Source: Candidatus Methanomethylophilaceae archaeon
GTDB lineage: Archaea > Thermoplasmatota > Thermoplasmata > Methanomassiliicoccales > Methanomethylophilaceae
Assembly: GCA_017475875.1 (NCBI GenBank)
Contig: JAFVET010000152.1
Span: 1-13,781, forward strand
Reading direction: 5' to 3'
DNA: 13,781 nt
Shown here piece after piece: positions 1-8,589 of this stretch (position 1 is the first letter of the stretch; each line of letters opens with the position of its first letter). Both the position numbers and the translations under genes were made by a program. Under the pieces are notes generated by a model. The model was not told the origin of the DNA. It did no database searches and saw only the letters and a list, made by a program, of their open reading frames with translations.

Positions 1-2028
1 ATCATCGAACACGGATTGTATAACAATCAGGGCGCTCCATCTTCGCCGTTGTTCATCGGGGAAAACATTTATTGGTTAAGTGGGGACAAAGACAGCGATG
101 GCAATACGGTCATTTGGCTGAGCACCACCACCAGTCAAGCAGACTCTGATGTCAAGTCGATTCAGATGAAGATATCCGGTTTGCTTCTTGATGACGGCTG
201 GTTGACCACCGACGGGCAGAACATTTACGTCACCGCATATGGCATCGGACTGATGTCGTCCTCATCATTGGGTCGCAGCAAAGTGGCTGTGGTGTCTTCA
301 GATTTGGAAAACCAGAAGGCGCTGGTTCTGAAGGGTACCGATACAGTGACTTCTGCGATGGTATTCATAGACGACCTGGCTTTCGTCAAGGTCGGACCCG
401 ATATATTTGCGTATGACGCGGACGACATCGTGTCTGCAGCGGACATGTCCGAACCTGTATCACTCGCATCCATAAGGAGCCAGCTTTCCCATGGGTCCAT
501 AACCATCAACAAGAATGGTTCGGACTCCGATTACTTCATTTACTATGCGACATGCGATAGCGGAACAGTTCATATAATCAAGTACGACTCGTTGGCAGAG
601 ACTTTCACGGATTCGTATATGGGTGAACCTTACAGTTATTGTTCGCAAGGTATCAGGTCTACCCAGAGCGGCAACCTCGTCTTCTACGACGATTCAGGAA
701 AAGTGCGCGGTTTCACTTCTATCGATCGTAATCTCTATACGTTTGTTATAGACGACGGTTCAAGAACGGTAATGGTTGAAAGTATCGGCGAAGATCCTGC
801 TGCAGCGCTGTCTTCTTCCGGATACGGATTCGAAGTTAACGGGCTTCTGTACGGGGCCCGGACGTCTCTGGACGATGACTGGACTGACGGGTTCCACCTT
901 TACGTTCTGGACTACGGGGTCTGGAGAGAAACCTACGGGGAACTCCTTTCCCTGGATAACGGCAACACATGGCCACTCACAGTCGATGCTTCTGTCTTGC
1001 CAGACGGCAACATGATGACGACATTGGCCGGAACTGAAATCGAGAAAGAGCTGGATTATGTCCCTGGCTACAGGATCAACGTAGATTTCGACGGCATTAA
1101 CGTGACGTTGCCATACGCCGCATATGACGGAATGGTCGTCAGGGTGTATACGAATTCCAAGGAGGACTGTACCGTTGCAGCTTCACCGGCGGATCTGTCT
1201 GTGAGAAAGCACATAGAACTCGGCCAGTACAGGAGCTATTCCTTCGTAATGCCCGATCAGGATGTTTCCATCGGCGATAAGGGACAACCTCAGATGTACA
1301 CCGTGGAGCTGTTCCTCAACGGCAACTGGTCCTCTGCCGACGTTGGCGAGGACAAGGGCTGGACCTACACCGGCTACTCCTGGACGAAGGACTTCGCTGA
1401 GGGCTCCGCATTGGAGATCGCCGACCCCGCCCTGGACGGCAGGGTCTTCGACTACTGGGACCCCGCGATGCCCGAGACCGTCACGTCCGCCGGCGGCTAC
1501 ACCTCGTTTTTTACAATTTACACTGAACCTTCCGACGTGAAGGTGGGTGAGACGTTCGAGTACAACGGCCTCGTCTACAGGGTGGTCGACGCCGACCCGC
1601 TCCGCGTCACGCTGACCGGGGCCGTCTTCGAGACCGCCGACCTGTCCGTGCCCTCGGGCGTGCCCTACGGTGGGCGCACCTTCGCCGTGACATCGGTCGC
1701 GGAGGGGGCGTTCGCCGGGGTCACTACGATCTCAACGGCGTCCTTCGGCGACGGACTCCTGAGGATCTACCCCTCGGCCTTCGCTGGTTGCTCGGGCCTG
1801 GTCTCGGTGACCATGTCCGACGCCGTGAAGACGATAGGTGCCTACGCCTTCGAGGGCTGCGCCACGCTCGGGGAGGTGTCCTTCCCGTCCGCCCTGAGCA
1901 GCCTCAGCAAGACCGCCTTCGACGTGACGTTCTACAACGGGACGAAGTCCATCTACAGCACCGCCACCCACGCCGGCAACACCTTCGCTGGCGACGGCGA
2001 CGGGAGGCTGTACCGGGTCTCGGCCTGA
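1..2028 (+). CDS. Secreted surface protein, propeller-like N-part plus BspA-like leucine-rich repeats (5' partial)
   Basis: The frame is open from base 1, so the true start and any signal peptide lie upstream; 675 residues are visible. Residues about 1-345 are rich in short beta-strand motifs such as GENIYWLSGD, DGQNIYVTAYG and GPDIFAYDAD, which suggests a beta-propeller; this fold is an inference. Residues about 350-425 form a beta module ending in YSFVMPDQDVSI, common in bacterial and archaeal surface proteins. Residues 431-510 are a further module, and 512 onward begins DVKVGETFEYNGLVYRV. From about 561 there are BspA-type leucine-rich repeats (FAVTSVAEGAFAG, RIYPSAFAGCSGL, KTIGAYAFEGCATL). 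The protein stops after a Gly/Asp-rich tail without a membrane helix, unlike the two other surface proteins here. Codon use changes strongly: mixed third positions up to about base 1290, then almost all G/C. Likely role: extracellular adhesion or binding. Ligand unknown. Confidence 0.8.
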   Translation: MIEHGLYNNQGAPSSPLFIGENIYWLSGDKDSDGNTVIWLSTTTSQADSDVKSIQMKISGLLLDDGWLTTDGQNIYVTAYGIGLMSSSSLGRSKVAVVSSDLENQKALVLKGTDTVTSAMVFIDDLAFVKVGPDIFAYDADDIVSAADMSEPVSLASIRSQLSHGSITINKNGSDSDYFIYYATCDSGTVHIIKYDSLAETFTDSYMGEPYSYCSQGIRSTQSGNLVFYDDSGKVRGFTSIDRNLYTFVIDDGSRTVMVESIGEDPAAALSSSGYGFEVNGLLYGARTSLDDDWTDGFHLYVLDYGVWRETYGELLSLDNGNTWPLTVDASVLPDGNMMTTLAGTEIEKELDYVPGYRINVDFDGINVTLPYAAYDGMVVRVYTNSKEDCTVAASPADLSVRKHIELGQYRSYSFVMPDQDVSIGDKGQPQMYTVELFLNGNWSSADVGEDKGWTYTGYSWTKDFAEGSALEIADPALDGRVFDYWDPAMPETVTSAGGYTSFFTIYTEPSDVKVGETFEYNGLVYRVVDADPLRVTLTGAVFETADLSVPSGVPYGGRTFAVTSVAEGAFAGVTTISTASFGDGLLRIYPSAFAGCSGLVSVTMSDAVKTIGAYAFEGCATLGEVSFPSALSSLSKTAFDVTFYNGTKSIYSTATHAGNTFAGDGDGRLYRVSA

Positions 2029-2043
2029 AGCGTCACACAAACG

Positions 2044-2099
2044 GGGGCCTCCGCCCCACTTTCACATGCGGCCCGTCCCCTGTTAAGCAGGGACGGGCC
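2044..2099 (+). terminator. Two GC-rich hairpins after the first gene
   Basis: GGGGC (2044-2048) pairs with GCCCC (2053-2057) around CTCC. About 12 bases on, GGCCCGTCCC (2070-2079) pairs perfectly with GGGACGGGCC (2090-2099) over a 10-base loop. They sit 16 and 42 bases past the stop codon. No T-run follows either stem, so this is not a textbook intrinsic terminator; it may protect the mRNA end or assist termination. Confidence 0.5.
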
Positions 2100-2173
2100 C
2101 ATCCCCGGTCCGTCCGTCACCGATAGATGGGGGCATGGCACAGTTGGTCGGAGTCGGGACAAAAACTGTGAGA

Positions 2174-2185
2174 CATTATATTATG
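2174..2185 (+). promoter_or_regulatory. TATA-like box for the giant repeat protein
   Basis: CATTATATTATG is the most TATA-like stretch in the gap and follows the hairpins of the previous gene. Transcription starting about 25-30 bases downstream would give a leader of roughly 155 bases before the ATG at 2365, long for an archaeal mRNA. Confidence 0.4.
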
Positions 2186-2353
2186 TGGAATCATCATTGG
2201 AATTACTGTTCGCGGTTCACGGGACCATTACCACATTGGTTCCCAAAGGGCGTTCGTACTATGGCTGCGGCATCCTGTCCGATGAGGTCCGTGATGTCCG
2301 TGGGATATCCACGATGCTTGGAAGTGTTGGCATTGGAGTAGGTTATGGGCGGT

Positions 2354-2359
2354 AAGGTG
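2354..2359 (+). promoter_or_regulatory. Ribosome binding site
   Basis: AAGGTG lies 5 bases before the ATG at 2365 and can pair with the archaeal 16S 3' end (complement of GGAGGTG). It fixes the start of the giant protein, which is then followed directly by a signal peptide. Confidence 0.6.
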
Positions 2360-2364
2360 CTATC

Positions 2365-5300
2365 ATGAAATGGTCGAGTGCGTTTTTGTTACTGGCGGTA
2401 GCTGTCTTGGCGATCGCGTGCTCTCAGTCGCTTCAGACGGACGGGGCATCGGATCAGGATACCGAGGTCAAGACCACGGGGATCGAATTGGATCACACAT
2501 CGTTGACCATCAGGGCGACGGACGATGTGTCGCTGGTGGCCACGGTAACCCCCTCGAACTCCACGGAGGCGGTCACATGGAAGTCCAACTCTCTGAAAGT
2601 CGCTGTGGACAAGGATACGGGTAAGCTCACAGCCAAGGCCGTCGGGTCTGCGGAGGTCACTGCCACATCAGGCGAATTCAGTGCCACCTGCACCGTCGAG
2701 GTTGAATACGTCCCGTTGGAGATGGAGAGCAGTCTGTCCCTCGTCATGGGGGAGACAGGGACCATCTCGTTCGAGGTTCCCCAAGGGGTCGATGCCTCCA
2801 GGCCCGTCTGGGGAAATTCTGACAGTAAGGTCATAGACCTAAAGAATGACGGCAACGTGGCGACCGTCACCGCCATGGCCGAAGGTTCGTCCACGGTGAC
2901 CGCGATCCTCTCGAACCTGTATTCCGCCACGTGTCAAGTGACGGTGGGTCCCAAACCTCTCGTCGAAAAGGACTATGAGTTCTTCCTGCAGGCGACCATG
3001 GATGCGGACAAGGCCGATCTGGCCGATTCGGGTTATGCGGTCGACGACCTCATAAACGGATTCACACTGTCCGCCAGAGGCACCGATGCCGGGTCGGCGC
3101 TAGAGGCCGCACTGAACGAAGAAGGCATACCCTGCTCGTTCTACTCGGGCGGGGAGCTGAAGCACTGGATCAACCACATCTTCGGACTGGGTACGGTCAA
3201 CCTTCCCGGAGGCGACTGGAAGTACTGGATACAGTACGAGGGGGAGAAGTACAACGACTGGACGCTCGGTTACTATACCAACGGCGGGTCGTTCCGTCTC
3301 ATATACGGTATCACCCACGACCCGTCCAACATGGAACTGGTTGAAGTACCGGCCCCCATAGGTGGGTTGGTCTACGACGGGACGGTCCAGACCGGCGTGC
3401 CGTCCGGGACGGGCTACACCGTGACAGGTGGCACTTCGGCGTCCGCCGGCACCCATACCGCGACATTGACTCCGAATCCCGGATACGGCTGGACCGATTA
3501 CACCTCGGATGCGAAGACCGTGGTATGGTCCATGGCCCCGGCCGTCCTGTCGGCATCGTATGCCGGGGAGACGGTGGATGAGGGTACCGCCCCTTCATTG
3601 AAGGTCACCGTCACCGGTTTCATGGCAGGAGACTCCCCGTCCAATATCACGGGGTACGTATCTCCTGGGATATCCGATGTTCCGACCAGTGCGGGAACCC
3701 ATGTGCTGGTCCCGTCCGGAGGAAACGGCGGACCGAACTACACCTTCGAATACGTCGGAGGGACGCTGACGATCGTTTTACCTGGATTCATCGTCAGCTT
3801 CCTCGACGGCGACGGAAATGTCCTGTCGTCAGAAGTTTACTCTAAAGGGACTCCCGTGTCCGGGATATCGGTCCCCGACGCGCCTGGAAAGGTTTCGGAC
3901 GTGCAGTATGATTACACGTTCTCCGGATGGACGCCTTCGCTGGCGGAAGTCACCGGTGACGCCACGTATACCGCGGTCTATGACAGCGTGAAGAGGTCGT
4001 ATACGGTCACGTGGAAGGACGATGCCGGCAGGACCATCGGGACCGACACCGTCGCATATGGCGACATGCCCTCCAAACAGGATCCGGACAAGGATTCGAC
4101 CGTTCAGTACGATTATTCGTTCAGAGGTTGGTCCCCCGCCTTGGCTCCGGTGACCGGTGACGTCGTTTACACCGCCGTGTTCGACTCCCTCGTCCGCCAG
4201 TACCAGGTCTCTTTCGTCGATGACGACGGCAAGGTCATCAAGGCGGCGACCAGTTACGATTACGGCACCAAGTCCTCGGCTATATCCGTGCCCACCGACC
4301 CGCAGAAGCCCTCGACCGCCCAGTATGAATACACCTTCTCCGGGTGGACTCCAGGTTTGGGAGAGGTCGTCGGCGATGTCACTTATACGGCGGTGTTCGA
4401 CGAGGTCCTTCGTTATTACGAGATAACGTTTGTTGACGAGGACGGGAAGAAGATCAAAGGTCCCGACAGCTATGGTTACGGCACTAAGTTTTCGGCTATA
4501 TCCGTGCCCGCCGACCCGCAGAAGCCCTCGACCGCCCAATACGAATACTCCTTTGCAGGATGGAGCCCAGCGATCGCCGAGGTCACCGGTCCGAGCACGT
4601 ACACTGCCACTTATTCTGAGACGGTCAGGTCTTACACGGTCACATGGACCGATGTGGAAACGGTTCTGAAAACTGATTCCGTCCGCTACGGGGAGGTTCC
4701 GAAGTATTCCGGACAGGCTCCTGTCAAACCTTCGACTGTATCAGAAACGTTCACCTTTTCGGGATGGGAGCCCAAAATTACGGAAGTCACCGGTGACGCA
4801 TCGTACAACGCCGTCTATTCGTCGGATGTCAAAAAATACAAAATAACCTGGAAGCAGGACGACGGTACCGTCATCGACACGACCACTGTCGGGTACGGTG
4901 TCGTCCCTACCCATGTCGATCCAGTCAAGGAATCCATCCCCCAATACGAGTACACCTTCAAGGGGTGGTCACCGGAGTTGTTCGCGGTGGCCGGGGACGC
5001 CGAATACCAAGCGACGTATACCTCGGCCGTGAGGGGATACGCCATAACCTGGAAGCAGGACGACGGTACAGTCATAGACACGACCACGGTCAGGTACGGT
5101 TCTACGCCCACCCACGAGGCGCCTGCGAAGGAGTCCGACGCCCAATATGACTACAAGTTCAACGGATGGTCCCCCTCGTTGCAAACCGTCAGCGGAAGCG
5201 CCACCTATACCGCCACCTACACATCCGAGCTGAGGTCCTACACCGTAACCTGGGAGGACGATCAGGGTGGCATCATCGATACGGACACCGTCAAGTACGG

Positions 5301-8300
5301 GGACGTCCCGACCCGCGAGGATCTCGTTAAGGAGTCCACCGCCCAGTACGACTATGTCTTCAAGGGATGGTCACCGGCGGTCGGGCCCGTCAAGCGCGAT
5401 GTCAGCTACAGGGCGGACTTCGAACCCGTGCTCCGCCACTACGATATAACGTTCGTGGACGAGGACGGGAAGACTATCAAAGGTCCCGACAGCTACGGTT
5501 ACGGCACCAAGTCCTCCGATATCTCGTTGCCGGACAAGCCTTCGAAGGGTTCCACCGCCCAATACGAATACGCCTTCGCGGGATGGAGCCCTGCAATCGC
5601 CGAGGTCACCGGTCCGAGCACGTACACCGCCACTTATTCTGAGACGGTCAGGTCTTATACGGTCACATGGACAGACGAGGACGGCACCGTCCTCGAGACA
5701 GACCTCGTCGCCTACGGTGACAGGCCGACCTATACCGGGAAAGAGCCTTCGAAACCCGCGACGGATGCCGAGTCATTCGCCTTCGCGGGCTGGTATCCCG
5801 AGGAAGACCTGGTCGAAGGTCCCCAGGTCTATGCCGCCACCTACATCTCCGAAAAGAATTCGTACGTCGTCCGTTGGTTGGATTGGGACGGTACCGTCCT
5901 CAAGCAGGAGCGTCTGATGTATGGGGATACACCATCGTTCAAGGCTTCCGACCCTGTCCGCAAACCTACCGACGACACCGTCTACGCATTCAGTGGCTGG
6001 GCCCCCAAGGTGGTTTCTGTGACAGGCAACGCCGATTATAAGGCGCAATACACCTCGTCGGATAGGGGCTACACGGTTACTTGGATGGATGACGAAGGCA
6101 CAATATTGGACTCGGATTACTTGGTGTACGGTGCCATGCCATCCCATAGGGACCTCAAGAAGGAGGCCACCGCCCAGTACACCTTCAAGTTCGAGGGATG
6201 GTCACCGGCAATCGCCAAAGTCACGGGGGACGTCACCTACACCGCGGTTTATTCGCATACCGTCAACGAATACGAGATAAGGTGGTTCGGCGCCGAGGGG
6301 AAGCTGCTGTCATCGGACACCGTCCCTTACGGGCAGAAACCGTCATATCAGGGAGACACGCCGACGAAGCCGTCCACGGATTCCGAGTCCTACCTCTTCG
6401 CAGGATGGGATCCCGAGGTCGTGCCGGTGGTCGGTGATGCAGACTACCGCGCCAGGTTCGTTTCCGAAGCCAATTCCTACACCGTCACATGGCTCGACTG
6501 GGACGGCGATGTCGTCAAACAGGAGAAGCTGGAATACGGCACGGTCCCCACAGCCCCGGCCCATGACCCCGTCCGTCCGGACACCGTCGACACCGTTTAC
6601 GAGTTCGCAGGCTGGGATCCCGCGATCTCCGAAGTCGTCAAAGACACGGAGTATACTGCGAGGTATACCGAATCGGTCAGGACCTACGACATAACCTGGC
6701 TCGGCCCCGACGGTGACGTCGTTGACACCGATACCCTCGAGTATGGGGCGACACCTTCGCATCCGGGTCCTGAAAAGGAGTCCACCGCTCAGTTCACGTA
6801 CAAGTTCGAATCCTGGTCCCCCGAACCCTCGGAGGTCAAAGGGAACGCCACGTACTCCCCAACCTACACCTCGGAGCTGAGGTCGTACACCGTCACTTGG
6901 ATCGACGACGGGAGGGAGATAGGGTCCGACGTCCTCTCATACGGTTCGGCCCCGTCGCACGCGGATCCCTCGAGGGAACCGACGGTGGACCGCGTATTCA
7001 TATTCGCGGGCTGGGAACCGGAGGTAACGCAGGTGGAGGGTGACGTCACGTACACGGCGACGTACCAGGAACGGCCGAGGCCGTATACGGTCACATGGGT
7101 CAACGAGGACGGCACCGTCCTGCAGAAGGACACCGTCGCCTACGGCGGGCGTCCCTCATACTCGGGGGCGACACCGACCAAACCCGCATCGAGTGCGGTG
7201 AAGTACGTCTTCGCCGGGTGGTCCCCAGATATCGATACGGTATCGGGTGACGCGACATACACCGCCAGGTTCATAGCCGAGGAGAATTCCGTCACCGTTC
7301 GGTGGTTGAACTGGGATTCGTCGGTACTCAAGGAAGAGAAGGTGACATACGGCACATCGCCGTCGTTCACCGCTTCCGAACCCGTCCGTCCACTTGAGGT
7401 GGACAAGGTCTATGCGTTCGCCGGGTGGGAACCAGAGGTTTCCATCGCGGTCTCCGATACTGATTACAGGGCTACGTTCACCGAATCCGTCAGGACGTAC
7501 ACGGTCACATGGACGGACGGCAACGGGACCGTTCTGCTCACAGAGGGATACGCATATGGTGCGACACCCGCATATACGGGCACCGCCCCGACCAAGGGTT
7601 CCGAAGGTGGGGCCACGTTCGTGTTCGCAGGCTGGGAGCCGCAGGTCGGTCCCGTCGTCGGCGACGTGACGTACGACGCCGTGTTCGATACCATCGAGGA
7701 GGACTCCTACGAAGTCAGATGGTTGGATTGGGACGGTACGGTCCTCGAATCCAGGACGTATGCGAAAGGCGAGGTCCCGACCTATGCCGGGACCCCTTCC
7801 AGAGTTGGTCCCGCCGGCACGACCTACATCTTCGCGGGATGGCATCCCGACGTCGCCGCGGTCGTTTCCGACGTCTCGTACGTCGCGTCCTACGACATGT
7901 CCGTGGAGGCGGATGGAAAAACGGAAGTGACCCTTTCGTCGGAGGAGATCGCGGCCATGGCCGAACGGGGATCGTCCCTGTCCCTCAAATCCGAAGGGAT
8001 ATCCGTCGAGGTTCCGTCGAAGGTCCTCGGCGGTCTGTCTTCGGGGTCTGCCGTCTTTTCGGCATCGGAGGCGGATGTGGATGATTTGACCGCGGCCCAG
8101 AGGGACGCCATCGGCGACGCGTTCGCCTTGGATGTGAAGATAGGGCCTGAAGGCAGGGACCTCGGTGGGGTCGTAACGGTGAATGTCGACTACAAGGCCG
8201 CTCCCGGGACCACGCCCGTCGTGTATCACGTCGGCACCGACGGTACCAAGGACAAGGTCGACGGTTCCTACGATGCCGCGAACGGTGTCGTGACCTTCGG

Positions 8301-8454
8301 GATATCGCATTGCTCAGTCTACGCCGTGTTCGACGAGGGTCGGGAGCAGGGCTCGGACGATGGAGGCAACGCGACCGTCTACATCGTTGCGGGTATTATC
8401 GCATTAGTGGCGATCGCGGCCGTGGCAGTCGTCCTTCTCCGTAGAAGACCTTGA
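2365..8454 (+). CDS. Giant cell-surface protein with 20 InlB-B-like repeats
   Basis: 2029 residues. Order: an N-terminal Lys and hydrophobic stretch ending LAIAC at Cys19, a signal peptide with a lipobox-like site; two Big_2-type Ig-like domains (about 36-195, with TWKSNSLKVAVDKDTGKLTA typical of the family); a DUF4430 (transcobalamin-like) domain around 200-320 with GGDWKYWIQYEGEKYNDWTL; an MBG-like region (about 332-470) ending GGPNYTFEYVGGTLTIV; then twenty InlB-B-like units of 66-72 residues (475-1846), each with YxVTW, a YG turn, FxGWxP and YxAxY. A C-terminal beta domain (about 1847-1995) ends with a strand containing HCSVYAVF. A membrane helix (about 2004-2025) and RRRP close the chain. 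So the protein is exported and anchored at the C-terminus, possibly also by lipid at Cys19. Long extended rods of this type usually serve adhesion. It appears monocistronic, with its own promoter-like site and a terminator 16 bases after the stop. Confidence 0.9.
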   Translation: MKWSSAFLLLAVAVLAIACSQSLQTDGASDQDTEVKTTGIELDHTSLTIRATDDVSLVATVTPSNSTEAVTWKSNSLKVAVDKDTGKLTAKAVGSAEVTATSGEFSATCTVEVEYVPLEMESSLSLVMGETGTISFEVPQGVDASRPVWGNSDSKVIDLKNDGNVATVTAMAEGSSTVTAILSNLYSATCQVTVGPKPLVEKDYEFFLQATMDADKADLADSGYAVDDLINGFTLSARGTDAGSALEAALNEEGIPCSFYSGGELKHWINHIFGLGTVNLPGGDWKYWIQYEGEKYNDWTLGYYTNGGSFRLIYGITHDPSNMELVEVPAPIGGLVYDGTVQTGVPSGTGYTVTGGTSASAGTHTATLTPNPGYGWTDYTSDAKTVVWSMAPAVLSASYAGETVDEGTAPSLKVTVTGFMAGDSPSNITGYVSPGISDVPTSAGTHVLVPSGGNGGPNYTFEYVGGTLTIVLPGFIVSFLDGDGNVLSSEVYSKGTPVSGISVPDAPGKVSDVQYDYTFSGWTPSLAEVTGDATYTAVYDSVKRSYTVTWKDDAGRTIGTDTVAYGDMPSKQDPDKDSTVQYDYSFRGWSPALAPVTGDVVYTAVFDSLVRQYQVSFVDDDGKVIKAATSYDYGTKSSAISVPTDPQKPSTAQYEYTFSGWTPGLGEVVGDVTYTAVFDEVLRYYEITFVDEDGKKIKGPDSYGYGTKFSAISVPADPQKPSTAQYEYSFAGWSPAIAEVTGPSTYTATYSETVRSYTVTWTDVETVLKTDSVRYGEVPKYSGQAPVKPSTVSETFTFSGWEPKITEVTGDASYNAVYSSDVKKYKITWKQDDGTVIDTTTVGYGVVPTHVDPVKESIPQYEYTFKGWSPELFAVAGDAEYQATYTSAVRGYAITWKQDDGTVIDTTTVRYGSTPTHEAPAKESDAQYDYKFNGWSPSLQTVSGSATYTATYTSELRSYTVTWEDDQGGIIDTDTVKYGDVPTREDLVKESTAQYDYVFKGWSPAVGPVKRDVSYRADFEPVLRHYDITFVDEDGKTIKGPDSYGYGTKSSDISLPDKPSKGSTAQYEYAFAGWSPAIAEVTGPSTYTATYSETVRSYTVTWTDEDGTVLETDLVAYGDRPTYTGKEPSKPATDAESFAFAGWYPEEDLVEGPQVYAATYISEKNSYVVRWLDWDGTVLKQERLMYGDTPSFKASDPVRKPTDDTVYAFSGWAPKVVSVTGNADYKAQYTSSDRGYTVTWMDDEGTILDSDYLVYGAMPSHRDLKKEATAQYTFKFEGWSPAIAKVTGDVTYTAVYSHTVNEYEIRWFGAEGKLLSSDTVPYGQKPSYQGDTPTKPSTDSESYLFAGWDPEVVPVVGDADYRARFVSEANSYTVTWLDWDGDVVKQEKLEYGTVPTAPAHDPVRPDTVDTVYEFAGWDPAISEVVKDTEYTARYTESVRTYDITWLGPDGDVVDTDTLEYGATPSHPGPEKESTAQFTYKFESWSPEPSEVKGNATYSPTYTSELRSYTVTWIDDGREIGSDVLSYGSAPSHADPSREPTVDRVFIFAGWEPEVTQVEGDVTYTATYQERPRPYTVTWVNEDGTVLQKDTVAYGGRPSYSGATPTKPASSAVKYVFAGWSPDIDTVSGDATYTARFIAEENSVTVRWLNWDSSVLKEEKVTYGTSPSFTASEPVRPLEVDKVYAFAGWEPEVSIAVSDTDYRATFTESVRTYTVTWTDGNGTVLLTEGYAYGATPAYTGTAPTKGSEGGATFVFAGWEPQVGPVVGDVTYDAVFDTIEEDSYEVRWLDWDGTVLESRTYAKGEVPTYAGTPSRVGPAGTTYIFAGWHPDVAAVVSDVSYVASYDMSVEADGKTEVTLSSEEIAAMAERGSSLSLKSEGISVEVPSKVLGGLSSGSAVFSASEADVDDLTAAQRDAIGDAFALDVKIGPEGRDLGGVVTVNVDYKAAPGTTPVVYHVGTDGTKDKVDGSYDAANGVVTFGISHCSVYAVFDEGREQGSDDGGNATVYIVAGIIALVAIAAVAVVLLRRRP
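4417..4649 (+). repeat. Duplicated unit 4, copy A of a near-identical block
   Basis: Unit 4 (4417-4632) and the start of unit 5 match unit 9 and the start of unit 10, exactly 1023 bases (five units) downstream. Over 4531-4649 I count about 7 differences, six of them silent. Unit 3 (4201-4416) is also a close copy of unit 4 around its TDPQKPSTAQYEY segment. Confidence 0.8.
5440..5672 (+). repeat. Duplicated unit 9, copy B of the near-identical block
   Basis: This is the partner of 4417-4649. The shared protein segments include VDEDGKxIKGPDSYGYGTK and the stretch from FAGWSPAIAEVTG to SYTVTWTD. The 1023-base spacing keeps frame and repeat phase, so recombination between the copies would remove or add five units cleanly. 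Confidence 0.8.
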
Positions 8455-8469
8455 TCGTATTCTGAAACA

Positions 8470-8500
8470 GGTCCGCCCTTTCAAAGGGGCGGACCGGTTT
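8470..8500 (+). terminator. Hairpin terminator after the giant protein
   Basis: GGTCCGCCC (8470-8478) pairs perfectly with GGGCGGACC (8487-8495); TTT/AAA can extend the stem with one bulged G. GGTTTT follows. It begins 16 bases after the TGA at 8452-8454. Confidence 0.75.
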
Positions 8501-8503
8501 TAC

Positions 8504-8515
8504 CCGATATATCGG
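8504..8515. promoter_or_regulatory. 12-base palindrome, candidate operator or TATA
   Basis: CCGATATATCGG is a perfect palindrome between the terminator and the zinc-ribbon gene. Its centre is TATA-like, so it could be a distal promoter element or a dimer binding site. No second copy was noticed in the window. Confidence 0.35.
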
Positions 8516-8589
8516 ATAAATCTATTGGGACGGGATCGAAGGGGACCGTACACCCTCGGTACGATGCATCATTCCCGTTCGCATACTGA

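Larger units (their letters stand above)
2029..2364. other. Intergenic region with hairpins, TATA-like box and long leader
   Basis: This 336-base gap has no gene I can support. Its left third is very GC-rich and holds two hairpins (2044-2057 and 2070-2099). From about 2160 it becomes AT-richer, with a TATA-like box near 2174-2185. Bases 2221-2227 (GGGACCA) can pair with 2237-2244 (TGGTTCCC, one bulge), which would lie within the leader of the next gene. A 68-codon open frame at 2135-2341 has no ribosome binding site or recognisable domain. Confidence 0.6.
3787..7902 (+). repeat. Twenty-unit coding repeat array (InlB-B-like)
   Basis: By eye there are 20 tandem units averaging about 68 codons. 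Three length classes occur: 72 codons with YGTKSSAISVP (units 3, 4 and 9, with unit 1 related), about 67 codons with P(T/S)H and KEST.AQY (units 2, 6, 7, 8, 12, 15), and about 69 codons with TP.KP or DPVRP (units 5, 10, 11, 13, 14, 17-19). The core FxGWxP motif is in nearly all units; unit 15 has FESWSP instead. Such arrays can change copy number by recombination. Confidence 0.9.

Noticed and set aside
2135..2341. 68-codon open frame upstream of the giant gene
   Set aside because: No ribosome binding site or known domain, and it overlaps the likely promoter and leader.
3829..4539. 236-codon minus-strand open frame with internal repeats
   Set aside because: Its repeats are only the reverse of the InlB-B-like units on the plus strand.
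7156..8310. 384-codon minus-strand open frame
   Set aside because: It mirrors the GC-rich codon pattern of the giant gene and shows low-complexity Arg/Gly/Asp content without a recognisable domain.
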